Assembly: GCF_963576545.1 (NCBI RefSeq)
Contig: NW_026870592.1
Span: forward strand, 1 to 64,000
DNA from: Limanda limanda
Lineage: Eukaryota > Chordata > Actinopteri > Pleuronectiformes > Pleuronectidae
Length of the DNA stretch: 64,000 nucleotides
Direction: 5' to 3'
The notes beneath the pieces are model-generated. The model made no database searches, had not been told where the DNA came from, and was given only the letters and a program-made list of their open reading frames with translations. This document shows positions 1 through 9,180 of this stretch, piece by piece. The position numbers were made by a program, and so were the translations under genes. How positions within the stretch are numbered: the first letter of the stretch is position 1; every line of letters begins with the position of its first letter.

Positions 1-1704
1 TCACATGTCAGCCCAAGTGTCAGAAAAGCGCTGGAAACAGGGAGATCTGCCTTTTTTTGGAAGAAAAGGTTATATTCTTGAATTTTTCATCACACATCAT
101 CCCAAATGTCACTAAACAGCTGGAAACGGGGAGATAAGCCTTTTTTGGAAGCAATGGTTAACATTTTGACTTTTTCATCACATGTCAGCCCAAGTGTCAG
201 AAAAGCGCTGGAAACAGGGAGATAAGCCTTTTTTGGAAGAAATGGTTAAATTCTTGAATTTTTCATCACACATCATCCCAAATGTCACTAAACAGCTGGA
301 AACGGGGAGATAAGCCTTTTTTGGAAGCATTGATTAAGATTTCTGACTTTTTCATCACATGTCAGCCCAAGTGTCAGAAAAGCGCTGGAAACAGGGAGAT
401 CTGCCTTTTTTTGGAAGAAAAGGTTATATTCTTGAATTTTTCATCACACATCATCCAAAATGTCACTAAACAGCTGGAAACGGGGAGATAAGCCTTTTTT
501 GGAAGCAATCGTTAACATTATGACTTTTTCATCACATATCAGCTCCAGTGTCAGAAAAGCGCTGGAAACAGGGAGATCTGCCTTTTTTTGGAAGAAAAGG
601 TTAAATTCTTGAATTTTTCATCACACATCATCCCAAATGTCACTAAACAGCTGGAAACGGGGAGATAAGCCTTTTTTGGAAGCATTGATTAAGATTTCTG
701 ACTTTTTCATCACATGTCAGCCCAAGTGTCAGAAAAGCGCTGGAAACAGGGAGATAAGCCTTTTTTGGAAGAAATGGTTAAATTCTTGAATTTTTTCATC
801 ACACATCATCCCAAATGTCACTAAACAGCTGGAAACGGGGAGATAAGCCTTTTTTGGAAGCATTGATTAAGATTTCTGACTTTTTCATCACATGTCAGCC
901 CAAGTGTCAGAAAAGCGCTGGAAACAGGGAGATCTGCCTTTTTTGGAAGAAAAGGTTATATTCTTGAATTTTTCATCACACATCATCCCAAATGTCACTA
1001 AACAGCTGGAAACGGGGAGATAAGCCTTTTTTGGAAGCAATGGTTAACATTTTGACTTTTTCATCACATGTCAGCCCAAGTGTCAGAAAAGCGCTGGAAA
1101 CAGGGAGATAAGCCTTTTTTGGAAGAAATGGTTAAATTCTTGAATTTTTCATCACACATCATCCCAAATGTCACTAAACAGCTGGAAACGGGGAGATAAG
1201 CCTTTTTTGGAAGCATTGATTAAGATTTCTGACTTTTTCATCACATGTCAGCCCAAGTGTCAGAAAAGCGCTGGAAACAGGGAGATCTGCCTTTTTTTGG
1301 AAGAAAAGGTTATATTCTTCTTGAATTTTTCATCACACATCATCCAAAATGTCACTAAACAGCTGGAAACGGGAGGATAAGCCTTTTTTGGAAGCAATCG
1401 TTAACATTTTGACTTTTTCATCACATATCAGCTCCAGTGTCAGAAAAGCGCTGGAAACAGGGAGATCTGCCTTTTTTGGAAGAAAAGGTTAAATTCTTGA
1501 ATTTTTCATCACACATCATCCCAAATGTCACTAACAGCTGGAAACGGGGAGATAAGCCTTTTTTGGAAGCATTGATTAAGATTTCTGACTTTTTCATCAC
1601 ATGTCAGCCCAAGTGTCAGAAAAGTGCTGGAAACAGGGAGATAAGCCTTTTTTGGAAGAAATGGTTTAAATTCTTGAATTTTTCAATCACACATCATCCC
1701 AAAT
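1..1704 (+). repeat. Five-monomer HOR (~886 bp), two copies
   Basis: The order A1B2-A2B1-A1B2-A3B3-A1B1 occurs twice. The first copy is cut by the window edge (1-816) and the second is 817-1704. Shared private variants are catccaaaatg (452 and 1341) and caatcg (506 and 1395). The second copy is 888 bp rather than 886 because of its own small indels, for example an extra triplet in cttcttg near 1317 and a missing A in cactaacagc near 1530. The same five-monomer order with caatcg reappears at 36269-38040. Confidence 0.9.
462..638 (+). repeat. Monomer subtype A3+B3 (177 bp)
   Basis: A3 occupies 462-549, here with the private variant caatcg in place of caatgg at 506-511, and B3 occupies 550-638 with agatctgcc, seven T and gaaaaggttaaattc. 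The caatcg variant recurs at 1395, 36845 and 37731, inside the same five-monomer HOR, and also near 51374, 58110 and 61297. Confidence 0.9.
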
Positions 1705-2765
1705 GTCACTAAACAGCTGGAAACGGGGAGATAAGCCTTTTTTGGAAGCAATGGTTAACATTTTGCCTTTTTCATCACATATCAGCTCCAGTGTCAGAAA
1801 AGCGCTGGAAACAGGGAGATAAGCCTTTTTTTGGAAGAAAAGGTTAAATTCTGAATTTTCATCACACATCATCCCAAATGTCACTAAACAGCTGGAAACG
1901 GGGAGATAAGCTTTTTTGGAAGCATTGATTAAGATTTCTGACTTTTTCATCACATGTCAGCCCAAGTGTCAGAAAAGCGCTGGAAACAGGGAGATCTGCC
2001 TTTTTTTGGAAGAAAAGGTTATATTCTTGAATTTTTCATCACACATCATCCCAAATGTCACTAAACAGCTGGAAACGGGGAGATAAGCCTTTTTTGGAAG
2101 CATTGATTAAGATTTCTGAATTTTTCATCACATGTCAGCCCAAGTGTCAGAAAAGCGCTGGAAACAGGGAGATCTGCCTTTTTTTGGAAGAAAAGGTTAT
2201 ATTCTTGAATTTTTCATCACACATCATCCCAAATGTCACTAAACAGCTGGAAACGGGGAGATAAGCCTTTTTTGGAAGCAATGGTTAACATTTTGACTTT
2301 TTCATCACATATCAGCTCCAGTGTCAGAAAAGCGCTGGAAACAGGGAGATCTGCCTTTTTTTGGAAGAAAAGGTTAAATTCTTGAATTTTTAATCACACA
2401 TCATCCCAAATTTCACTAAACAGCTGGAAACGGGGAGATAAGCCTTTTTTGGAAGCATTGATTAAGATTTCTGACTTTTTCATCACATGTCAGCCCAAGT
2501 GTCAGAAAAGCGCTGGAAACAGGGAGATAAGCCTTTTTTGGAAGAAATGGTTAAATTCTTGAATTTTTCATCACACATCATCCCAAATGTCACTAAACAG
2601 CTGGAAACGGGGTGATAAGCCTTTTTTGGAAGCATTGATTAAGATTTCTGACTTTTTCATCACATGTCAGCCCAAGTGTCAGAAAAGCGCTGGAAACAGG
2701 GAGATAAGCCTTTTTTGGTAGAAATGGTTAAATTCTTGAATTTTTCATCACACATCATCCCAAAT
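1705..2765 (+). repeat. Irregular stretch of satellite monomers between HORs
   Basis: About six monomers, in the order A3B3-like, A1B2, A1B2, A3B3, A1B1, A1B1, link the five-monomer and eight-monomer HORs. I saw no second copy of this order. The first monomer is unusually damaged: attttgcc near 1763, aaattctgaattttc near 1849 with two lost T, and gataagctttttt near 1910 with a lost C. A further private change is ggggtgataagcc near 2610. Confidence 0.8.
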
Positions 2766-4181
2766 GTCACTAAACAGCTGGAAACGGGGAGATAAGCCTT
2801 TTTTGGAAGCATTGATTAAGATTTCTGACTTTTTCATCACATGTCAGCCCAAGTGTCAGAAAAGCGCTGGAAACAGGGAGATCTGCCTTTTTTTGGAAGA
2901 AAAGGTTATATTCTTGAATTTTTCATCACACATCATCCCAAATGTCACTAAAAAGCTGGAAACGGGGAGATAAGCCTTTTTTGGAAGCAATGGTTAACAT
3001 TTTGACTTTTTCATCACATGTCAGCCCAAGTGTCAGAAAAGCGCTGGAAACAGGGAGATATGCCTTTTTTGGAAGAAATGGTTAAATTCTTGAATTTTTC
3101 ATCACACATCATCCCAAATGTCACTAAACAGCTGGAAACGGGGAGATAAGCCTTTTTTGGAAGCATTGATTAAGATTTCTGACTTTTTCATCACATGTCA
3201 GCCCAAGTGTCAGAAAAGCGCTGGAAACAGGGAGATCCGCCTTTTTTTGAAAGAAAAGGTTATATTCTTGAATTTTTCATCACACATCATCCCAAATGTC
3301 ACTAAACAGCTGGAAACGGGGAGATAAGCCTTTTTTGGAAGCAATGGTTAACATTTTGACTTTTTCATCACATGTCAGCCCAAGTGTCAGAAAAGCGCTG
3401 GAAACAGGGAGATAAGCCTTTTTTGGAAGAAATGGTTAAATTCTTGAATTTTTCATCACACATCATCCCAAATGTCACTAAACAGCTGGAAACGGGGAGA
3501 TAAGCCTTTTTTGGAAGCATTGATTAAGATTTCTGACTTTTTCATCACATGTCAGCCCAAGTGTCAGAAAAGCGCTGGAAACAGGGAGATAAGCCTTTTT
3601 TGGAAGAAATGGTTAAATTCTTGAATTTTTCATCACACATCATCCCAAATGTCACTAAACAGCTGGAAACGGGGAGATAAGCCTTTTTTGGAAGCAATGG
3701 TTAACATTTTGACTTTTTCATCACATATCAGCTCCAGTGTCAGAAAAGCGCTGGAAACAGGGAGATCTGCCTTTTTTTGGAAGAAATGGTTAAATTCTTG
3801 AATTTTTTATCACACATCATCCCAAATGTCACTAAACAGCTGGAAACGGGGAGATAAGCCTTTTTTGGAAGCATTGATTAAGATTTCTGACTTTTTCATC
3901 ACATGTCAGCCCAAGTGTCAGAAAAGCGCTGGAAACAGGGAGATAAGCCTTTTTTGGAAGAAAAGGTTAAATTCTTGAATTTTTCATCACACATCATCCC
4001 AAATGTCACTAAACAGCTGGAAACGGGGAGATAAGCCTTTTTTGGAAGCATTGATTAAGATTTCTGACTTTTTCATCACATGTCAGCCCAAGTGTCAGAA
4101 AAGCGCTGGAAACAGGGAGATAAGCCTTTTTTGGTAGAAATGGTTAAATTCTTGAATTTTTCATCACACATCATCCCAAAT
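2766..4181 (+). repeat. Eight-monomer HOR (1416 bp), copy 1
   Basis: The order is A1B2-A2B1-A1B2-A2B1-A1B1-A3B4-A1B5-A1B1. Private tags that recur exactly 1416 bp downstream are actaaaaagctgg (near 2947), gagatatgcc (near 3056), gagatccgcc with tttttttgaaag (near 3233) and ttttttggtagaaatgg, which is at the 5' edge (near 2715) and again at the 3' end (near 4131). The tag spacing shows that the next 1416 bp is a tandem copy. Confidence 0.93.
3651..3827 (+). repeat. Monomer subtype A3+B4 (177 bp)
   Basis: A3 occupies 3651-3738: its centre matches A2 but it ends atatcagctccagt. B4 occupies 3739-3827: agatctgcc, seven T, gaaatggttaaattc, then ttttttatcac in place of tttttcatcac. These B4 features travel together as a linked haplotype. 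A3B4 is usually followed by A1B5, giving a recurrent two-monomer cassette near 3.7, 5.1, 7.2, 11.9, 14.9, 21.4, 38.1, 40.4, 44.1, 45.2, 57.4 and 60.6 kb. Confidence 0.9.
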
Positions 4182-5597
4182 GTCACTAAACAGCTGGAAA
4201 CGGGGAGATAAGCCTTTTTTGGAAGCATTGATTAAGATTTCTGACTTTTTCATCACATGTCAGCCCAAGTGTCAGAAAAGCGCTGGAAACAGGGAGATCT
4301 GCCTTTTTTTGGAAGAAAAGGTTATATTCTTGAATTTTTCATCACACATCATCCCAAATGTCACTAAAAAGCTGGAAACGGGGAGATAAGCCTTTTTTGG
4401 AAGCAATGGTTAACATTTTGACTTTTTCATCACATGTCAGCCCAAGTGTCAGAAAAGCGCTGGAAACAGGGAGATATGCCTTTTTTGGAAGAAATGGTTA
4501 AATTCTTGAATTTTTCATCACACATCATCCCAAATGTCACTAAACAGCTGGAAACGGGGAGATAAGCCTTTTTTGGAAGCATTGATTAAGATTTCTGACT
4601 TTTTCATCACATGTCAGCCCAAGTGTCAGAAAAGCGCTGGAAACAGGGAGATCCGCCTTTTTTTGAAAGAAAAGGTTATATTCTTGAATTTTTCATCACA
4701 CATCATCCCAAATGTCACTAAACAGCTGGAAACGGGGAGATAAGCCTTTTTTGGAAGCAATGGTTAACATTTTGACTTTTTCATCACATGTCAGCCCAAG
4801 TGTCAGAAAAGCGCTGGAAACAGGGAGATAAGCCTTTTTTGGAAGAAATGGTTAAATTCTTGAATTTTTCATCACACATCATCCCAAATGTCACTAAACA
4901 GCTGGAAACGGGGAGATAAGCCTTTTTTGGAAGCATTGATTAAGATTTCTGACTTTTTCATCACATGTCAGCCCAAGTGTCAGAAAAGCGCTGGAAACAG
5001 GGAGATAAGCCTTTTTTGGAAGAAATGGTTAAATTCTTGAATTTTTCATCACACATCATCCCAAATGTCACTAAACAGCTGGAAACGGGGAGATAAGCCT
5101 TTTTTGGAAGCAATGGTTAACATTTTGACTTTTTCATCACATATCAGCTCCAGTGTCAGAAAAGCGCTGGAAACAGGGAGATCTGCCTTTTTTTGGAAGA
5201 AATGGTTAAATTCTTGAATTTTTTATCACACATCATCCCAAATGTCACTAAACAGCTGGAAACGGGGAGATAAGCCTTTTTTGGAAGCATTGATTAAGAT
5301 TTCTGACTTTTTCATCACATGTCAGCCCAAGTGTCAGAAAAGCGCTGGAAACAGGGAGATAAGCCTTTTTTGGAAGAAAAGGTTAAATTCTTGAATTTTT
5401 CATCACACATCATCCCAAATGTCACTAAACAGCTGGAAACGGGGAGATAAGCCTTTTTTGGAAGCATTGATTAAGATTTCTGACTTTTTCATCACATGTC
5501 AGCCCAAGTGTCAGAAAAGCGCTGGAAACAGGGAGATAAGCCTTTTTTGGAAGAAATGGTTAAATTCTTGAATTTTTCATCACACATCATCCCAAAT
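4182..5597 (+). repeat. Eight-monomer HOR (1416 bp), copy 2
   Basis: This copy repeats the subtype order and the private tags of the preceding 1416 bp (actaaaaagctgg, gagatatgcc, gagatccgcc). Its last monomer has ttttttggaagaaatgg in place of the ggtag variant. It also matches a distant copy at 43180-44595, offset 38,998 bp; the monomer just beyond both copies carries the rare tttttcggaag, at about 5634 and 44632. Confidence 0.92.
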
Positions 5598-5951
5598 GTC
5601 ACTAAACAGCTGGAAACGGGGAGATAAGCCTTTTTCGGAAGCATTGATTAAGATTTCTGACTTTTTCATCACATGTCAGCCCAAGTGTCAGAAAAGCGCT
5701 GGAAACAGGGAGATCTGCCTTTTTTTGGAAGAAAAGGTTATATTCTTGAATTTTTCATCACACATCATCCCAAATGTCACTAAACAGCTGGAAACGGGGA
5801 GATAAGCCTTTTTTGGAAGCAATGGTTAACATTTTGACTTTTTCATCACATGTCAGCCCAAGTGTCAGAAAAGCGCTGGAAACAGGGAGATAAGCCTTTT
5901 TTGGAAGAAATGGTTAAATTCTTGAATTTTTCATCACACATCATCCCAAAT

Positions 5952-6040
5952 GTCACTAAACAGCTGGAAACGGGGAGATAAGCCTTTTTTGGAAGCATTG
6001 ATTAAGATTTCTGACTTTTTCATCACATGTCAGCCCAAGT
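5952..6040 (+). repeat. Half-unit A, subtype A1 (89 bp)
   Basis: Subtype A1 is defined by gcattgattaagatttctgac in the middle and atgtcagcccaagt at the end. It is the most frequent A subtype and pairs with every B subtype except, usually, B4. It contains cagctg at positions 10-15, the CENP-B-box-like tggaaacggg at 14-23, one CpG at 20-21 and the palindrome acatgt at 74-79. Confidence 0.95.
5959..5975 (+). promoter_or_regulatory. CENP-B-box-like element in half A (representative; recurs in nearly every A half)
   Basis: The 17 bases aacagctggaaacgggg align with the mammalian CENP-B box consensus (YTTCGTTGGAARCGGGA) at 11 positions. The 3' part, tggaaacggg, is a perfect match, including the essential A and CGGG. 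The essential TTCG at the 5' side is not present: it reads acag. Half B has tggaaacaggg at the same place and so loses the CpG. Known CENP-B binding needs both halves of the motif, so canonical binding is doubtful; the resemblance could be chance or a degenerate or lineage-specific site. Confidence 0.35.
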
Positions 6041-6129
6041 GTCAGAAAAGCGCTGGAAACAGGGAGATCTGCCTTTTTTTGGAAGAAAAGGTTATATTCT
6101 TGAATTTTTCATCACACATCATCCCAAAT
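6041..6129 (+). repeat. Half-unit B, subtype B2 (89 bp)
   Basis: Subtype B2 has agatctgcc, seven T and gaaaaggttatattc. It carries two short palindromes, agcgct at positions 9-14 and agatct at 25-30, and a single CpG at 11-12. It almost always follows A1. Private B2 variants such as ggttgtattc (near 31797 and 34812) and ggtaatattc (near 40307 and 42609) are useful tags for the larger duplications. Confidence 0.94.
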
Positions 6130-6305
6130 GTCACTAAACAGCTGGAAACGGGGAGATAAGCCTTTTTTGGAAGCAATGGTTAACATTTTGACTTTTTCAT
6201 CACATGTCAGCCCAAGTGTCAGAAAAGCGCTGGAAACAGGGAGATAAGCCTTTTTTGGAAGAAATGGTTAAATTCTTGAATTTTTCATCACACATCATCC
6301 CAAAT
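6130..6305 (+). repeat. Monomer subtype A2+B1 (176 bp)
   Basis: A2 occupies 6130-6217 and B1 6218-6305. A2 differs from A1 by gcaatggttaacattttgac, one base shorter, and contains the palindrome gttaac, but keeps the A1-like atgtcagcccaagt end. B1 has agataagcc, six T and gaaatggttaaattc, so it lacks the agatct palindrome. By eye A2 is common in 1-7 kb, 9-15 kb, 23-26 kb, 36-48.5 kb and 57-63 kb and absent from about 26.2 to 36.4 kb, so the subtypes are regionally distributed. Confidence 0.92.
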
Positions 6306-6394
6306 GTCACTAAACAGCTGGAAACGGGGAGATAAGCCTTTTTTGGAAGCATTGATTAAGATTTCTGACTTTTTCATCACATATCAGCTCCAGT
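6306..6394 (+). repeat. A1/A3 hybrid half-unit, recombination junction
   Basis: This half-unit has the A1 centre, attgattaagatttctgac, followed by the A3 ending, atatcagctccagt. It is 89 bp long like A1. In the full eight-monomer HOR an A1B1 monomer directly precedes A3B4, so an exchange between the A1 and A3 halves, within the shared actttttcatcacat, would delete one monomer and create this hybrid. I saw this exact combination only here. Confidence 0.85.
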
Positions 6395-6659
6395 GTCAGA
6401 AAAGCGCTGGAAACAGGGAGATCTGCCTTTTTTGGAAGAAATGGTTAAATTCTTGAATTTTTTATCACACATCATCCCAAATGTCACTAAACAGCTGGAA
6501 ACGGGGAGATAAGCCTTTTTTGGAAGCATTGATTAAGATTTCTGACTTTTTCATCACATGTCAGCCCAAGTGTCAGAAAAGCGCTGGAAACAGGGAGATA
6601 AGCCTTTTTTGGAAGAAAAGGTTAAATTCTTGAATTTTTCATCACACATCATCCCAAAT

Positions 6660-7910
6660 GTCACTAAACAGCTGGAAACGGGGAGATAAGCCTTTTTTGG
6701 AAGCATTGATTAAGATTTCTGACTTTTTCATCACATGTCAGCCCAAGTGTCAGAAAAGCGCTGGAAACAGGGAGATCTGCCTTTTTTTGGAAGAAAAGGT
6801 TATATTCTTGAATTTTTCATCACACATCATCCCAAATGTAACTAAACAGCTGGAAACGGGGAGATAAGCCTTTTTTGGAAGCAATGGTTAACATTTTGAC
6901 TTTTTCATCACATGTCAGCCCAAGTGTCAGAAAAGCGCTGGAAACAGGGAGATAAGCCTTTTTTGGAAGAAATGGTTAAATTCTTGAATTTTTCATCACA
7001 CATCATCCCAAATGTCACTAAACAGCTGGAAACGGGGAGATAAGCCTTTTTTGGAAGCATTGATTAAGATTTCTGACTTTTTCATCACATGTCAGCCCAA
7101 GTGTCAGAAAAGCGCTGGAAACAGGGAGATAAGCCTTTTTTGGAAGAAATGGTTAAATTCTTGAATTTTTCATCACACATCATCCCAAATGTCACTAAAC
7201 AGCTGGAAACGGGGAGATAAGCCTTTTTTGGAAGCAATGGTTAAAATTTTGACTTTTTCATCACATATCAGCTCCACTGTCAGAAAAGCGCTGGAAACAG
7301 GGAGATCTGCCTTTTTTTGGAAGAAATGGTTAAATTCTTGAATTTTTTATCACACATCATCCCAAATGTCACTAAACAGCTGGAAACGGGGAGATAAGCC
7401 TTTTTTGGAAGCATTGATTAAGATTTCTGACTTTTTCATCACATGTCAGCCCAAGTGTCAGAAAAGCGCTGGAAACAGGGAGATAAGCCTTTTTTGGAAG
7501 AAAAGGTTAAATTCTTGAATTTTTCATCACACATCATCCCAAATGTCACTAAACAGCTGGAAACGGGGAGATAAGCCTTTTTTGGAAGCATTGATTAAGA
7601 TTTCTGACTTTTTCATCACATGTCAGCCCAAGTGTCAGAAAAGCGCTGGAAACAGGGATATCTGCCTTTTTTTGGAAGAAAAGGTTATATTCTTGAATTT
7701 TTCATCACACATCATCCCAAATGTCACTAAACAGCTGGAAACGGGGAGATAAGCCTTTTTTGGAAGCATTGATTAAGATTTCTGACTTTTTCATCACATG
7801 TCAGCCCAAGTGTCAGAAAAGCGCTGGAAACAGGGAGATAAGCCTTTTTTGGAAGAAAAGGTTAAATTCTTGAATTTTTCATCACACATCATCCCAAATG
7901 TCACTAAACA
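6660..7910 (+). repeat. Satellite monomers, mixed order related to the 8-monomer HOR
   Basis: The order is A1B2-A2B1-A1B1-A3B4-A1B5-A1B2-A1B5, a shuffled relative of the eight-monomer HOR. Private changes include caaatgtaac near 6835, gttaaaattttgac near 7241, agctccactg near 7270 and gggatatctgcc near 7656. No other sequence type is present. Confidence 0.82.
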
Positions 7911-9180
7911 GATGGAAACGGGGAGATAAGCCTTTTTTGGAAGCAATGATTAAGATTTCTGACTTTTTCATCACATGTCAGCCCAAGTGTCAGAAAAGCG
8001 CTGGAAACAGGGAGATAAGCCTTTTTTGGAAGAAATGGTTAAATTCTTGAATTTTTCATCACACATCATCCCAAATGTCACTAAACAGCTGGAAACGGGG
8101 AGATAAGCCTTTTTTGGAAGCATTGATTAAGATTTCTGACTTTTTCATCACATGTCAGCCCAAGTGTCAGAAAAGCGCTGGAAACAGGGAGATCTGCCTT
8201 TTTTTTGGAAGAAATGGTTATATTCTTGAATTTTTCATCACACATCATCCCAAATGTCACTAAACAGCTGGAAACGGGGAGATAAGCCTTTTTTGGAAGC
8301 AATGGTTAACATTTTGACTTTTTCATCACAAATCAGCTCCAGTGTCAGAAAAGCGCTGGAAACAGGTAGATCTGCCTTTTTTTGGAAGAAAAGGTTAAAT
8401 TCTTGAATTTTTCATCACACATCATCCCAAATGTCACTAAACAGCTGGAAACGGGGAGATAAGCCTTTTTTGGAAGCATTGATTAAGATTTCTGACTTTT
8501 TCATCACATGTCAGCCCAAGTGTCAGAAAAGCGCTGGAAACAGGGAGATCTGCCTTTTTTTTGGAAGAAAAGGTTATATTCTTGAATTTTTCATCACACA
8601 TCATCCCAAATGTCACTAAACAGCTGGAAACGGGGAGATAAGCCTTTTTTGGAAACATTGATTAAGATTTCTGACTTTTTCATCACATGTCAGCCCAAGT
8701 GTCAGAAAAGCGCTGGAAACAGGGAGATAAGCCTTTTTTGGAAGAAATGGTTAAATTCTTGAATTTTTCATCACACATCATCCCAAATGTCACTAAACAG
8801 CTGGAAACGGGGAGATAAGCCTTTTTTGGAAGCAATGGTTAACATTTTGACTTTTTCATCACATATCAGCTCCAGTGTCAGAAAAGCGCTGGAAACAGGG
8901 AGATCTGCCTTTTTTTGGAAGAAAAGGTTAAATTCTTGAATTTTTCATTACACATCATCCCAAATGTCACTAAACAGCTGGAAACGGGGAGATAAGCCTT
9001 TTTTTGGAAGCATTGATTAAGATTTCTGACTTTTTCATCACATGTCAGCCCAAGTGTCAGAAAAGCGCTGGAAACAGGGAGATAAGCCTTTTTTGGAAGA
9101 AATGGTTAAATTCTTGAATTTTTCATCACACATCATCCCAAATGTCACTAAACAGCTGGAAACGGGGAGATAAGCCTTTT
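7911..9180 (+). repeat. Seven-monomer block, copy 1 of 3 (also 19.08 and 29.36 kb)
   Basis: Tags shared by the three copies are cagatggaaacgggg followed by gcaatgattaag (7911, 19080, 29362), eight T in gatctgcc-T8-ggaag with gaaatggttatattc, aggtagatctgcc, a second eight-T B half, ttggaaacattgatt and ttttcattacac. Copies 1 and 2 also share seven T in an A half (near 9000 and 20167). The offset from copy 1 to 2 is 11,169 bp and from copy 2 to 3 is 10,282 bp. Copies 1 and 2 diverge at about 9180 and 20350. Confidence 0.92.

Larger units (their letters stand above)
5952..6129 (+). repeat. Reference monomer (A1+B2, 178 bp)
   Basis: This is a clean example of the commonest monomer type. Half A1 occupies the first 89 bp and half B2 the next 89 bp. 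Aligned by eye the halves are roughly three-quarters identical: both start gtca, share ctggaaac at positions 13-20, have a T-run from position 34, a second T-run near 65-70 and catcaca near 70-76. They differ in the palindrome before tggaaac (cagctg in A, agcgct in B), in cggggagataagcc versus cagggagatctgcc, and in the segment between the two T-runs. The monomer is therefore an old duplication of an ~88-bp ancestor that was later amplified as a two-part unit. Confidence 0.97.
5598..6659 (+). repeat. Truncated eight-monomer HOR, copy 3 (six monomers)
   Basis: The order is A1B2-A2B1-A1B2-A2B1-(A1/A3 hybrid)B4-A1B5. Compared with the full unit, the separate A1B1 and A3B4 monomers are replaced by one monomer whose A half starts as A1 and ends as A3, and the final A1B1 is missing. 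The first monomer carries tttttcggaag. This looks like an in-register deletion by unequal exchange inside an A half. Confidence 0.88.

Noticed and set aside
5984..6024. Poly-T runs as transcription terminators or RNA polymerase III stop signals
   Set aside because: T-runs of five to eight occur four times in every monomer as part of the satellite consensus, with no associated transcription unit or hairpin.
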